From contig NZ_AUJY01000011.1 of assembly GCF_000424465.1 (NCBI RefSeq), positions 62,001-126,000 on the forward strand: DNA of 64,000 nt, given 5' to 3'. The notes below the pieces were generated by a model that searched no databases, had not been told where the DNA came from, and was given only the letters and a program-made list of their open reading frames with translations. Origin of the DNA: Butyrivibrio hungatei NK4A153 (GTDB lineage: Bacteria; Bacillota; Clostridia; Lachnospirales; Lachnospiraceae). Positions 7,161-16,435 of this stretch are shown here, in pieces; positions within the stretch are counted from its first letter, which is position 1, and each line of letters starts with the position of its first letter. A program made the translations under genes and the position numbers.

Positions 7161-8801
7161 TCAGTCGTCTTCCTCTTCTTCGGCAACTGTATTATAAACT
7201 GTACGTTTTCTGGCCATCTCATCACTTTCAAGATATTCGTCATAAGTAGAACGCTTGTCGACAAGTGATCCGTCGGGGAGAATTTCCATTATTCTGTTTG
7301 CTGTTGTCTGAACAACCTGATGGTCACGGCAAGCGAAAAGTTCTACGCCGGGGAATTTGATCATTCCGTCGTTGAGAGCGGAGATTGATTCCATATCAAG
7401 GTGGTTTGTAGGCTCGTCGAAGATAAGGCAGTTTGCGCCGCTTATCATCATCTTTGAAAGGAGACAGCGAACTTTTTCTCCTCCTGAAAGAACCTTAACC
7501 TTCTTGACACCGTCTTCGCCTGCAAAGAGCATTCTTCCAAGGAATCCTCTTACGTAAGTTGCGTCCTTTATCTCAGAATAGCCTGTAAGCCACTCGGTAA
7601 TGTTGTAGTCATTATCAAATTCTTTTGTATTATCCTTGGGGAAGTAAGCCTGTGAAGTTGTTACACCCCATTTGTATGTTCCCTCGTCGGGCTCAAGTTC
7701 GCCTGTAAGGATCTGGAAGAGAGTAGTCTTTGCGAGCTCGTTTCCGCCTACAAAAGCAATCTTGTCGTCGTGCTGTACGACGAATGAAATGTTGTCGAGA
7801 ATCTTCTCGCCGTTTATTGTCTTTGAAATTCCTGAAACGGTAAGAACTTCGTTACCGATCTCACGCTCGGGTCTAAAGTCGATGTAAGGATACTTTCTGC
7901 TTGAAGGCTTGATAGTATCGAGCTCAATCTTCTCAAGAGCTTTCTTTCTTGATGTAGCCTGCTTTGATTTACTTGCATTAGCAGAGAAACGTGCGATGAA
8001 CTCTTTAAGTTCCTTGATCTGTTCCTCTTTTTTCTTGTTTGCTTCCTTCATCTGGCGTATCATGAGCTGAGATGACTCGTACCAGAAGTCGTAGTTACCG
8101 GCATAGAGCTGAATCTTGCCGTAGTCTATATCAGCAATGTAAGTGCAGACTTTATTGAGGAAGTAACGGTCGTGAGATACGACAATGACCGTATTTTCGA
8201 AGTTGATAAGGAATTCCTCAAGCCATGCGATAGCATCGAGATCCAAGTGGTTTGTAGGCTCGTCGAGAAGCAGGATATCGGGGTTGCCGAAAAGAGCTCT
8301 TGCAAGAAGAACCTTGACCTTCTGATTACCGTCAAGTTCTTTCATGAGCTTGTAGTGATTTTCAGTTTCGATACCAAGTCCGTTAAGAAGGCTCTCTGCG
8401 TCTGATTCAGCTTCCCATCCGTTCATTTCTGCAAACTCAGCTTCGAGTTCACTTGCGCGGATTCCGTCTTCGTCAGTGAAATCTTCTTTTGCATAAATGG
8501 CGTCTTTTTCATTCTTGATCTCAAAAAGACGGGCATTTCCCGAAATAACGGTATCAAGAACTACCTTGTCGTCATATTTAAAGTGATCCTGTTCAAGGAA
8601 AGACAAACGCTGGCCGTCTGTGATAACGACATCGCCGTTTGTTGTCTCAATCTGACCTGATAAGATCTTCAAAAAGGTAGATTTTCCGGCGCCGTTTGCA
8701 CCGATGATTCCGTAGCAGTTTCCTTCGGTAAATTTGATATTTACGTCTTCGAAAAGAGCTTTTTTACCAACTCTCAGTGTTACGTTATTAGCACTTATCA
8801 T
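7161..8801 (-). CDS. ABC-F family ATPase (YbiT-like), second ATP site degenerate
   Basis: A 546-residue soluble twin-ATPase of the ABC-F ribosome-associated family. NBD1 has Walker A GANGAGKST (34-42), Walker B LLLDEPTNHLD and an H-loop SHDRYF near 207. The charged interdomain linker (NKKKEEQIKELKEF...) is the usual tRNA-interacting arm. NBD2 has signature LSGGEKVR near 437 and LIFDEPTNHLD. Three motifs are off consensus: the NBD1 signature reads LDGNQ, NBD2 Walker A reads GGNELAKTT (no GK), and the NBD2 H-loop reads ACRDH. All three belong to one composite ATP site. There are no membrane segments, so it is not an exporter. YbiT subfamily is the best fit. Confidence 0.9.
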   Translation of the reverse strand: MISANNVTLRVGKKALFEDVNIKFTEGNCYGIIGANGAGKSTFLKILSGQIETTNGDVVITDGQRLSFLEQDHFKYDDKVVLDTVISGNARLFEIKNEKDAIYAKEDFTDEDGIRASELEAEFAEMNGWEAESDAESLLNGLGIETENHYKLMKELDGNQKVKVLLARALFGNPDILLLDEPTNHLDLDAIAWLEEFLINFENTVIVVSHDRYFLNKVCTYIADIDYGKIQLYAGNYDFWYESSQLMIRQMKEANKKKEEQIKELKEFIARFSANASKSKQATSRKKALEKIELDTIKPSSRKYPYIDFRPEREIGNEVLTVSGISKTINGEKILDNISFVVQHDDKIAFVGGNELAKTTLFQILTGELEPDEGTYKWGVTTSQAYFPKDNTKEFDNDYNITEWLTGYSEIKDATYVRGFLGRMLFAGEDGVKKVKVLSGGEKVRCLLSKMMISGANCLIFDEPTNHLDMESISALNDGMIKFPGVELFACRDHQVVQTTANRIMEILPDGSLVDKRSTYDEYLESDEMARKRTVYNTVAEEEEDD

Positions 8802-8851
8802 TAAAAATAGCCTCGCTTATTAATATAGAAATAGTCTTTGCAACATTTCGT

Positions 8852-8880
8852 ATTATAGGAGAAACTCCTGTAAAATGCAA
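8852..8880 (-). promoter_or_regulatory. Promoter of the ABC-F/purC unit
   Basis: On the minus strand: TTGCAT (8880-8875), 17-bp spacer, TATAAT (8857-8852). The spacer holds a perfect AGGAG-AAA-CTCCT inverted repeat (8857-8869), a possible operator or RNA hairpin. The same -35/-10 pair with the same spacing drives the ATP synthase operon. Confidence 0.75.
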
Positions 8881-8883
8881 TAA

Positions 8884-8921
8884 GGACAAAAAATGAGAAG
8901 CCCATATATCAAAATATGGGC
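8884..8921 (-). terminator. Terminator of the AraC-family gene
   Basis: GCCCATAT (8900-8907) pairs with ATATGGGC (8914-8921). On the minus strand a run of six T follows at 8893-8888. Confidence 0.7.
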
Positions 8922-8965
8922 AGTTAAAAGCAGGGTGATGAATTATATTTTCAAATATAGCCGGA

Positions 8966-9826
8966 TTAAGCAGAAAAGCTTGCGCGATATTCACTTGGCG
9001 ACATATTCTTTTGCTCCTTAAAAACCCTGTTAAAAGAGGATATACTTTGAAAGCCTGACAGCATGGCAATTTCTGTCAGCGACATGCCGTCATTAGACAT
9101 AAGCTCCGCAGCTTTTTCGACTCGTATAAGATTCAACCACTTATTATAATTAAGGCCGGTTATTTCTTTAAAAATACGTGAGAAATAATCTTTGCTTATT
9201 CCGGCTCTTTTTGCCATTTCTGATTGTGTTAGGTTGTCATCTGTGAGATTATTTTTTATATAGTCCGTTACCTTTACCATTTTGAAAAACAGTTCGTCTG
9301 TGACGGAAGTATAATAGTTATCGGTAAGTTCACCGCTGAGTTCCTGCTTGTGATCGTCAAGAAGCATCATAAAATCAAAAAGGAGCTTGGTACACAGAAT
9401 TTCTTTGTTGTTTTTGTTCGATCTGAAGGTATCGCGCATCTTATGCGCAATCTCACCAAGTTTAAGGGCAAGTTCCCTGTGATTGTTTATGCAGATAACG
9501 TGAAGATTGTGATAGTAGTGGATGATACGTTTAAAGTCAAAAACGGCATCTGCTATCGCATTACTAAACTGCAGGATGATTGAGCATGTTCTGTCGGCAT
9601 CAACAATCTCGTGAATTTCCATAGGCCATATAAGCACGATATCACCTTCAACCAGGTTATATATTTTTTGACCGATCTTATATACATTTTTTTCACCGGG
9701 TCCAACGAGGATGATTTCACCAAAAGAGTGCCAGTGTGACGGAAACGTTCTTTCTTCCGAACCGGTAGCCAGATTAAATGCGTGGGTAGTTTGAAAAGGA
9801 AAAGTCTCATATTGACTTGGATCCAT
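8966..9826 (-). CDS. AraC family transcription regulator with N-terminal cupin domain
   Basis: A 286-residue regulator. Residues about 15-110 form a cupin-like sensor (HWHSFGEIILVGPGE, GDIVLIWPMEIHEI). Residues about 185-284 are the two helix-turn-helix units of the AraC/XylS family (QSEMAKRAGISKDYFSRIFK; LTEIAMLSGFQSISSFNRVF, ending MSPSEYR). Such proteins usually activate nearby sugar or alcohol metabolism genes. It is divergent from the broken alcohol dehydrogenase gene, 77 bp away, so that gene was probably its target. Ribosome site GGAGGT lies before the ATG. Confidence 0.9.
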   Translation of the reverse strand: MDPSQYETFPFQTTHAFNLATGSEERTFPSHWHSFGEIILVGPGEKNVYKIGQKIYNLVEGDIVLIWPMEIHEIVDADRTCSIILQFSNAIADAVFDFKRIIHYYHNLHVICINNHRELALKLGEIAHKMRDTFRSNKNNKEILCTKLLFDFMMLLDDHKQELSGELTDNYYTSVTDELFFKMVKVTDYIKNNLTDDNLTQSEMAKRAGISKDYFSRIFKEITGLNYNKWLNLIRVEKAAELMSNDGMSLTEIAMLSGFQSISSFNRVFKEQKNMSPSEYRASFSA

Positions 9827-9903
9827 GTTCGCACCTCCGTTTTTAATAAATTAAGTAATAGAATAATTTTATATGAATCTTATATAGAAAGGAATGGAAA
9901 AAA

Positions 9904-10928
9904 ATGGACAATTTTACCTTTTATTCTCCCACATATTTTGTTTTTGGAAAAGTGTAAAGCCAAATCCAAGGAGCGGCCTTGTATATGAAGGAATAAAGCT
10001 CTGCAAGGAAGAAAAAATAGATTTTGTTCTCGCTGTAGGAGGCGGAAGTACGATAGATTCTTCAAAAGCAATCGCGGCAGGAACATTGTATGACGGCGAT
10101 TTCTGGGATTTCTATCAGGGAAAAGAAAGAATTAAAGAGGCTCTTCCTGTAGGAACAATCCTTACGATCGCTGCAGCCGGAAGTGAAGGAAGTCCCGATT
10201 CCGTAATAACAAAAGAAGAGGGAATGTTTAAAAGAGGCGTGGGTTCCGATGCGCTCAGACCTAAATTCAGTATTTTGAACCCTGCACTTACACAAACTCT
10301 TCCCGCATATCAGACGGCTGCCGGTGTGACAGATATCATGGCACATCTTTATGAGAGATATCTTACCAATACCAAGGATGTTGAAGTTACGGACAGAATG
10401 ATCGAGGCGCTCCTTCTTACAATGAAGCATGAGGCTCCGAGAGTAATAGAAGATCCCAATAACTATGAGGCAAGAGCAAATATTATGTGGGCAGGAATGA
10501 TGGCTCACAACAATTCTTGCGGTGTGGGAAGAAGTCAGGACTGGAACAGCCACAATATTGAACATGAGCTCTCTGCGGTTTATGACTGTGCGCACGGTGC
10601 GGGACTTGCGGTTACCATGCCTGCGGTATTCAGCTATGTTATGAATCACGACGTTATGAGATTTGCAAAGGTTGCAACAAGAGTATGGGGCTGCCAGATG
10701 GACTTCGATCATCCCGAAGTTACTGCAAAAGAGGGAATCGAAGCATTTAGAAACTTCCTTATTTCTATCGGAATGCCAAAGAACTTTGAAGAGCTTGGCG
10801 CAAAAGAAGAGGATATCCCTAAGCTCGTTGAGGTACTTTGCAGAGGAGACGGAAGAAACGGAACAATTAGCGGTTTCGTGACTCTAAATGAAGATGATTG
10901 CACGAAGATTTACAAGATGATGGTATAA
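9904..10928 (+). pseudogene. Iron-containing alcohol dehydrogenase, broken by an internal out-of-frame deletion
   Basis: ATG 9904, behind AGAAAGGA, opens MDNFTFYSPTYFVFGK, the normal N-terminus of butanol-dehydrogenase/YqhD-type enzymes, and then meets TAA at 9955-9957. Homology resumes at 9954 in another frame with VKPNPRSGLVYEG and runs unbroken to the end: cofactor loop GGGSTIDSSKAIAAG, metal-site regions DIMAHLYERY, HNIEHELSAVYDCAHG. Compared with family members of about 385-390 residues, some 50 codons between the FGK and GGVxPNPR motifs are missing. A long open frame from 9894 exists, but it reads the first 60 bases out of frame (MEKNGQFYLLF...), so a normal product is unlikely. Confidence 0.85.
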
Positions 10929-10955
10929 AAAAGCTTATATTTAGGCGTGTTTATG

Positions 10956-10995
10956 GCAGAAGACTGTTGCATATCGGCAGTCTTCTGCTTTCTTT
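10956..10995 (+). terminator. Intrinsic terminator behind the dehydrogenase remnant
   Basis: GCAGAAGACTG (10956-10966) pairs with CAGTCTTCTGC (10978-10988), followed by TTTCTTT. Confidence 0.85.
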
Positions 10996-11052
10996 ATGAT
11001 AATTCTTCATATATAATATAATGTACAAAAAATGGGGATATGGAGATACACT

Positions 11053-12381
11053 ATGAAACTAAACTATAAGAGAACGGTACTTATCGGCTTTGCCTTTCTT
11101 TCAATCTGCGCATTCTGGCAGTTTTATGACAATGAGATTCCTAAGATATTGAAATACAGCTTTGGACTTGGCGAAACCGCGACCGGCATTGTAATGGCAC
11201 TTGATAATGTATTTGCACTTTTTCTTTTACCGCTGTTTGGAAATCTGTCGGATCACACGGACAGTAAGATCGGTAAAAGAATGCCGTATATTCTCGTTGG
11301 AACCGCTATGTCGGTTACTCTTTTGTATTTACTTATTGCAGTGGCAAGAAAGAGCGGAAATCTGCTCTTGTTTATGTTTGGACTGCTGTTTATTTTGTTT
11401 GCTATGGGAATCTACAGATCACCGGCCGTTTCGCTCATGCCCGATCTTACACCCGCACCCTTTAGAAGTTCGGGAAATGCGATAATAAATCTTATGGGAA
11501 CAGTCGGCGGTATTTTTGTTCTTATCATGACCAAGGTTTTGTTAAAAGAGGCGGAGGATCCGGCGAAAACGGATTACATGCCTTTTATCATTAGCATTAT
11601 TATCTGCATGGTTGTGTCCGTAGTAATATTATTTTTTACCATAAATGAAAAGAAAATAAAAAAAGAAGTAGAAGAACAGGGAGGCCTTAAGTCTTTCGGA
11701 GAGGCTTTCGATGAGAAAACTTCGGAAGATGGCGAAGGTATTTCCGGGGAAGAAACAAATGGTAAGATGCCTGCTGAGGTGAGAAGAAGTCTCATTTTTC
11801 TTCTGATCTCGGTATTTTTCTGGTTTACGGCTTACAATGCGGTGACTACGGCGTTTTCGCGTTTTGTGGGCGTTGTGTGGGATCTTCACAACAATGATTA
11901 CGCTACATGCCTTCTTGTTGCCACTGTTGCGGCTACACTCAGTTATATTCCCATTGCATATATATCAGGAAAGATAGGCAGAAAAAAGACTATTCTTTGC
12001 GGAATTGTTCTTATGGCTGCAAGCTACATTATTACAGGACTTTACCCGCATTTTTCAGCTTCTATAAATATCTTTTTTGCAATTGTGGGAATAGGATGGG
12101 CTGCGATCAACGTAAACTCTTATCCGATGGTTGTTGAGATGTGTAAAGCGGGAGAGATAGGTAAGTACACGGGAACATATTATACGTTCTCAATGGCTGC
12201 TCAGGTGTTTACACCTGTATTCTCGGGATATCTGCTTGAGCATATATCATATAAGACGTTATTCCCTTATGCATTTATCTTTTCAGTTTTGGCATTTTTA
12301 ACAATGCTTTTGGTCAAACACGGCGATGCGAGACCCGATATGAAGGGTAATATACTCGAGAATTTCGACGTTGATGATTAA
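11053..12381 (+). CDS. MFS transporter (GPH/SLC45-like sugar carrier)
   Basis: A 442-residue protein with about twelve hydrophobic segments. It has the loop 2-3 signature NLSDHTDSKIGKRMPYILVG, close to the GPH and SLC45 sucrose/glycoside carriers, and a second-half counterpart SGKIGRKKTILCG. A hydrophilic loop between helices 6 and 7 (about residues 200-235) is rich in Glu. I placed the start at the ATG at 11053, because GGAG lies eight bases upstream; an upstream ATG at 11032 has no ribosome site. Substrate is probably a sugar or glycoside; this is inference. Confidence 0.8.
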   Translation: MKLNYKRTVLIGFAFLSICAFWQFYDNEIPKILKYSFGLGETATGIVMALDNVFALFLLPLFGNLSDHTDSKIGKRMPYILVGTAMSVTLLYLLIAVARKSGNLLLFMFGLLFILFAMGIYRSPAVSLMPDLTPAPFRSSGNAIINLMGTVGGIFVLIMTKVLLKEAEDPAKTDYMPFIISIIICMVVSVVILFFTINEKKIKKEVEEQGGLKSFGEAFDEKTSEDGEGISGEETNGKMPAEVRRSLIFLLISVFFWFTAYNAVTTAFSRFVGVVWDLHNNDYATCLLVATVAATLSYIPIAYISGKIGRKKTILCGIVLMAASYIITGLYPHFSASINIFFAIVGIGWAAINVNSYPMVVEMCKAGEIGKYTGTYYTFSMAAQVFTPVFSGYLLEHISYKTLFPYAFIFSVLAFLTMLLVKHGDARPDMKGNILENFDVDD

Positions 12382-12491
12382 AATTATATGAAATTAATGT
12401 CGATTAACGCATTTAATTGTTGCGAATTAAACAATTAGGAAGTAAAATATGTAGCAGACGTGTTAAAAAATTATCAGTAGGAAGTGGATTA

Positions 12492-13391
12492 ATGCTTTTT
12501 ATTAGGGTTTTGTGCGAAATAGCACCTATAATGGTCGTTCTTTATTTGCTGATGATCATGCCAAGGATAGTACATAAACCTGACAGATTACCTCATTTAG
12601 GTGTGCGTTATGCGCATCGTGGACTTCATGACAATTCATCGGATGCACCGGAAAACACTATGGCGGCCTTTAAGAAGGCAGTGGATGCCGGCTACGGGAT
12701 TGAGTGTGATGTTCAGCTTACCAAGGATGGTGTTCCGGTTATTTTTCATGATTTTACTCTTGCCAGAGTGGCGAGATATTCAGAGGGTGAGATTCCCGAA
12801 GATGCAGTGAAGAATAAGGACGGGAGCTTCGGAGTTAAGGGTAAGGTAATTGACTATACATATGAAGAGCTTCAAAGGTTTCATATTCTTGATTCTGTTG
12901 AGAAAATCCCCAAATTCGAAGATTTTTTGGCGCTTGTAGACGGTAAAGTTCCGCTTATTGTGGAGCTTAAGATCGAATTTAAAAATTGTACTGTTTGTTC
13001 GAAAGCGGATGCGCTTCTTTCATCTTATAAAGGAGTTTATTGCATTGAGTCCTTCAATCCGCTCGGTTTGCTTTGGTATAGAAAGCATAAACCGCAGATC
13101 ATGAGAGGACAGCTCTCCGATGAGTTTCATAAGGAGTCGCCTTCGGAATTTAACAGCTTTCTTTACTTCGCGCTCACGAATCTTTTTCTGAATTTTTTAA
13201 CAAGACCCGATTTTATATCATACAATCACAAATATCCGGGTAACCTGTCATTATGGCTGTGCAGGCACCTGTATAAAAATGTCACAGCTGCATGGACTAT
13301 TAAGAGCGAAGAGGAGCTTGCAAGGGCAGAGCAGAATTTTGACATTTATATATTTGACAGTTTTGTTCCTGTAAAGGGGCCAAAAGTGTAA
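12492..13391 (+). CDS. Membrane-anchored glycerophosphodiester phosphodiesterase
   Basis: About 299 residues. One N-terminal transmembrane helix is followed by a GDPD TIM barrel with the expected residues: AHRGLHDN (catalytic His), APENTMAAF, ECDVQLTKDGVPVIFHD (metal Glu/Asp and second His), then VELKIE. It splits glycerophosphodiesters into glycerol-3-phosphate and an alcohol. Start is uncertain: ATG 12492 has AGGAAGTGG upstream and gives a clean signal-anchor, while a TTG at 12417 would add 25 residues without a good ribosome site. Confidence 0.85.
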   Translation: MLFIRVLCEIAPIMVVLYLLMIMPRIVHKPDRLPHLGVRYAHRGLHDNSSDAPENTMAAFKKAVDAGYGIECDVQLTKDGVPVIFHDFTLARVARYSEGEIPEDAVKNKDGSFGVKGKVIDYTYEELQRFHILDSVEKIPKFEDFLALVDGKVPLIVELKIEFKNCTVCSKADALLSSYKGVYCIESFNPLGLLWYRKHKPQIMRGQLSDEFHKESPSEFNSFLYFALTNLFLNFLTRPDFISYNHKYPGNLSLWLCRHLYKNVTAAWTIKSEEELARAEQNFDIYIFDSFVPVKGPKV

Positions 13392-13506
13392 TATTCAGAG
13401 GTTTTTTATTTAGAGGTTTTATATTTTATTAAATCGGTAATTATCCGCGTTTTTATTTCACGGTAGTGGTTTCCGCGGTAGTTATAAAAAAGAAATACAT
13501 GAAAGG

Positions 13507-13530
13507 TACCGGTTTTTAATAGTACCGGTA
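13507..13530 (+). promoter_or_regulatory. Small hairpin just upstream of the ppdK ribosome site
   Basis: TACCGGT (13507-13513) pairs with ACCGGTA (13524-13530) across a 10-base loop and abuts the Shine-Dalgarno AGAAAGG (13531-13537). GTACCGGT is also present twice as a direct repeat. It could protect or control the 5' end of a highly expressed mRNA. Confidence 0.45.
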
Positions 13531-13547
13531 AGAAAGGTATGACAAAA

Positions 13548-16376
13548 ATGGCGAACAAGTGGGTTTATATGTTCAATGAAGGTAACATGACAATGCGTAA
13601 CCTTCTCGGTGGTAAGGGTGCCAACCTTGCTGAGATGACAAGTATTGGTCTTCCTGTACCTCAGGGATTCACAATCACAACAGAGGCATGTACACAGTAC
13701 TATGAGGATGGCCGTAAGATTAACGACGAGATCATGGCTCAGGCTATGGAAGGCGTTAAGAAGATGGAAGAGATCAACGGAAAGAAATTCGGTGACCTTC
13801 AGAATCCTCTTCTTGTTTCTGTTCGTTCAGGAGCTCGTGCTTCTATGCCCGGTATGATGGATACAATCCTCAACCTCGGTCTTAATGATGAAGTAGTTGC
13901 AGCAATGATCAAGGGTAATCCCGATCCTGCATTCGAGCGTTTTGTATATGATTCATATCGTCGTTTCATCCAGATGTTCTCTGACGTAGTTATGGAGGTT
14001 GGTAAGAAGTACTTCGAGCAGCTTATCGACCAGATGAAAGAGAAGAAGGGTGTTAAGTTTGACGTTGACCTCACAGCAGCTGACCTTAAGGAGCTCGCTG
14101 AGCAGTTCAAGGCTGAGTATAAGAAACAGCTTGGCAAGGACTTCCCTTCAGATCCTGTAGAGCAGCTTAAGCTTGCTATCGAGGCTGTATTCCGTTCATG
14201 GGATAACCCTCGTGCTAACGTATATCGTCGTGATAACGATATCCCTTACTCATGGGGAACAGCTGTTAACGTAATGCCTATGGTATTCGGTAACCTTAAC
14301 AATGAGTCCGGTACAGGTGTTGCATTCACTCGTGACCCTGCTACAGGTGAGAATAAGCTTATGGGTGAGTTCCTTATCAACGCACAGGGTGAGGACGTAG
14401 TTGCAGGTGTTCGTACACCTATGCCTATCGCTCAGATGGAGAAGGAGTTCCCTGAGGCATACGCTGAGTTCATCAAAGTATGTGATACTCTTGAGAACCA
14501 CTATCATGACATGCAGGATATGGAGTTCACTGTTGAGAACAAGAAGCTCTATATGCTTCAGTGCCGTAACGGTAAGAGAACAGCTCCTGCTGCTCTTAAG
14601 ATCGCTTGCGACCTCGTTGATGAAGGACACAAGACTCCTGAAGAAGCAGTTGCTATGATTGATCCTCGTAACCTTGATACACTTCTTCACCCTCAGTTCG
14701 ATGCTGCTGCTCTTAAGGCTGCAACACCTATCGGAAAGGGTCTTGGTGCATCTCCCGGAGCTGCTTGCGGTAAGGTTGTATTCACAGCTGATGACGCAGT
14801 AGAATGGGCTGCAAGAGGCGAGAAGGTTGTTCTTGTTCGTCTTGAGACATCTCCTGAGGATATCACAGGTATGAAGGCTGCTCAGGGTATCCTTACAGTT
14901 CGTGGTGGTATGACATCACACGCTGCCGTAGTTGCTCGTGGAATGGGTGAGTGCTGCGTATCAGGTTGCGGTGACATCAACATGGACGAAGAAAACAAGA
15001 AGTTCACTCTTGGTGGAAAAACATTCACAGAGGGAGACTTCATTTCAATCGATGGTACAACAGGTAACATCTATGAAGGACAGATTGCTACAGTAGACGC
15101 TCAGATCGCCGGTGAGTTCGGACGTATCATGGCTTGGGCTGACCAGTTCAGAAAGCTTAAGGTTCGTACAAATGCTGATACACCTGCTGATGCTAAGAAG
15201 GCTAGAGAACTTGGTGCTGAGGGTATCGGTCTTTGCCGTACAGAGCACATGTTCTTCGAGGAAGACAGAATTGCTGCATTCCGTGAGATGATCTGTTCAG
15301 ATACAGTTGAAGAGAGAGAAGCTGCTCTTGATAAGATTCTTCCTTATCAGCAGAACGACTTCAAGGCTCTTTATGAGGCACTCGAAGGAAATCCTGTTAC
15401 AATCAGATTCCTTGATCCTCCGCTTCACGAGTTCGTTCCTACAACAGAGGACGAGATCAAGAAGCTTGCTGATGCTAAGGGCAAGAGCGTAGAAGATATC
15501 AAGGCTATCATCAATTCTCTTCACGAGTTCAACCCTATGATGGGTCACAGAGGATGTCGTCTTGCAGTTACATATCCTGAAATTGCTAAGATGCAGACTA
15601 AGGCTGTTATCCGTGCTGCTCTTGAAGTACAGAAGGCACACGCTGACTGGAACGTTAAGCCTGAGATCATGATTCCTCTTGTTTGCGAAGTTAAGGAGCT
15701 TAAGAACGTTAAGAAGGTAGTAGTAGAGACAGCTGACGCTGAGATCGCTGCTGCAGGCGCTAAGCTTGAGTACGAAGTTGGTACAATGATCGAGATCCCC
15801 AGAGCTGCTCTTACAGCTGACGAGATCGCTAAGGAAGCTGACTTCTTCTGCTTCGGTACTAACGACCTTACACAGATGACATTCGGATTCTCTCGTGATG
15901 ATGCAGGTAAGTTCCTTGATGCTTACTATGATGCTAAGATCTTCGAGAACGATCCTTTCGCTAAGCTTGACCAGACTGGTGTTGGTAAGCTTATGGAAAT
16001 GTCACTTAAGCTTGGTAAGCCCGTTAATCCCAGTCTCCACGTTGGTATCTGTGGTGAGCACGGTGGTGATCCTTCATCAGTTGAGTTCTGCCACAAGATC
16101 GGTCTTGACTATGTATCATGCTCACCTTTCCGTGTACCTGTTGCAAGACTTGCTGCTGCACAGGCTGCTATCGCTGAGAAGAGCGCATGCTGCGGTTCAA
16201 AGAACATCGTAGATGACGAGACAAAGGAAAAGCTCAAGGATGCTGCTGAGAAGGCTACAGTTATTGCTAAGGAACTTGCTGAGACATCAGCTGAGGTTGC
16301 TAAGGCAGGACTTGCAGGGCTTAAGGCTGGACTTGAGGAAGCTAAGAAAGTTTACAATAGCTCAAAGAAGAACTAA
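13548..16376 (+). CDS. ppdK: Pyruvate, phosphate dikinase with C-terminal extension
   Basis: PPDK interconverts pyruvate, ATP and Pi with PEP, AMP and PPi, and serves glycolysis or gluconeogenesis in anaerobes. Seen: nucleotide-binding domain (GGKGANLAEMTSIGLPVPQG; RSGARASMPGMMDT), phosphohistidine segment GGMTSHAAVVARG with His458, PEP-binding barrel (GLCRTEHMFFE, GTNDLTQMTFGFSRDD). The start at 13548 (MANKWVYMF) sits ten bases behind AGAAAGG; an ATG at 13539 is only one base behind it. The family is about 875 residues; this one has 942, with an extra Ala/Lys/Glu-rich helical tail from about residue 875. Uniform CGT/GCT/CTT-type codons indicate very high expression. Confidence 0.96.
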   Translation: MANKWVYMFNEGNMTMRNLLGGKGANLAEMTSIGLPVPQGFTITTEACTQYYEDGRKINDEIMAQAMEGVKKMEEINGKKFGDLQNPLLVSVRSGARASMPGMMDTILNLGLNDEVVAAMIKGNPDPAFERFVYDSYRRFIQMFSDVVMEVGKKYFEQLIDQMKEKKGVKFDVDLTAADLKELAEQFKAEYKKQLGKDFPSDPVEQLKLAIEAVFRSWDNPRANVYRRDNDIPYSWGTAVNVMPMVFGNLNNESGTGVAFTRDPATGENKLMGEFLINAQGEDVVAGVRTPMPIAQMEKEFPEAYAEFIKVCDTLENHYHDMQDMEFTVENKKLYMLQCRNGKRTAPAALKIACDLVDEGHKTPEEAVAMIDPRNLDTLLHPQFDAAALKAATPIGKGLGASPGAACGKVVFTADDAVEWAARGEKVVLVRLETSPEDITGMKAAQGILTVRGGMTSHAAVVARGMGECCVSGCGDINMDEENKKFTLGGKTFTEGDFISIDGTTGNIYEGQIATVDAQIAGEFGRIMAWADQFRKLKVRTNADTPADAKKARELGAEGIGLCRTEHMFFEEDRIAAFREMICSDTVEEREAALDKILPYQQNDFKALYEALEGNPVTIRFLDPPLHEFVPTTEDEIKKLADAKGKSVEDIKAIINSLHEFNPMMGHRGCRLAVTYPEIAKMQTKAVIRAALEVQKAHADWNVKPEIMIPLVCEVKELKNVKKVVVETADAEIAAAGAKLEYEVGTMIEIPRAALTADEIAKEADFFCFGTNDLTQMTFGFSRDDAGKFLDAYYDAKIFENDPFAKLDQTGVGKLMEMSLKLGKPVNPSLHVGICGEHGGDPSSVEFCHKIGLDYVSCSPFRVPVARLAAAQAAIAEKSACCGSKNIVDDETKEKLKDAAEKATVIAKELAETSAEVAKAGLAGLKAGLEEAKKVYNSSKKN

Positions 16377-16391
16377 TAGCTTATACAATAG

Positions 16392-16433
16392 AGGCTGTCG
16401 CACCGGTTTGATCTGGTGTGGCAGCCTTTCTTT
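16392..16433 (+). terminator. Terminator of ppdK
   Basis: AGGCTGTCGCACC (16392-16404) pairs with GGTGTGGCAGCCT (16415-16427), one mismatch, followed by TTTCTTT. Confidence 0.85.
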
Positions 16434-16435
16434 AC

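Noticed and set aside
9894-9953. Start of the alcohol dehydrogenase at 9894
   Set aside because: The resulting residues have no family similarity, while the frame from 9904 gives the exact family N-terminus.
13799-14690. Long minus-strand frames inside ppdK
   Set aside because: They are shadows created by the strong codon bias of ppdK; no ribosome sites and no family motifs.
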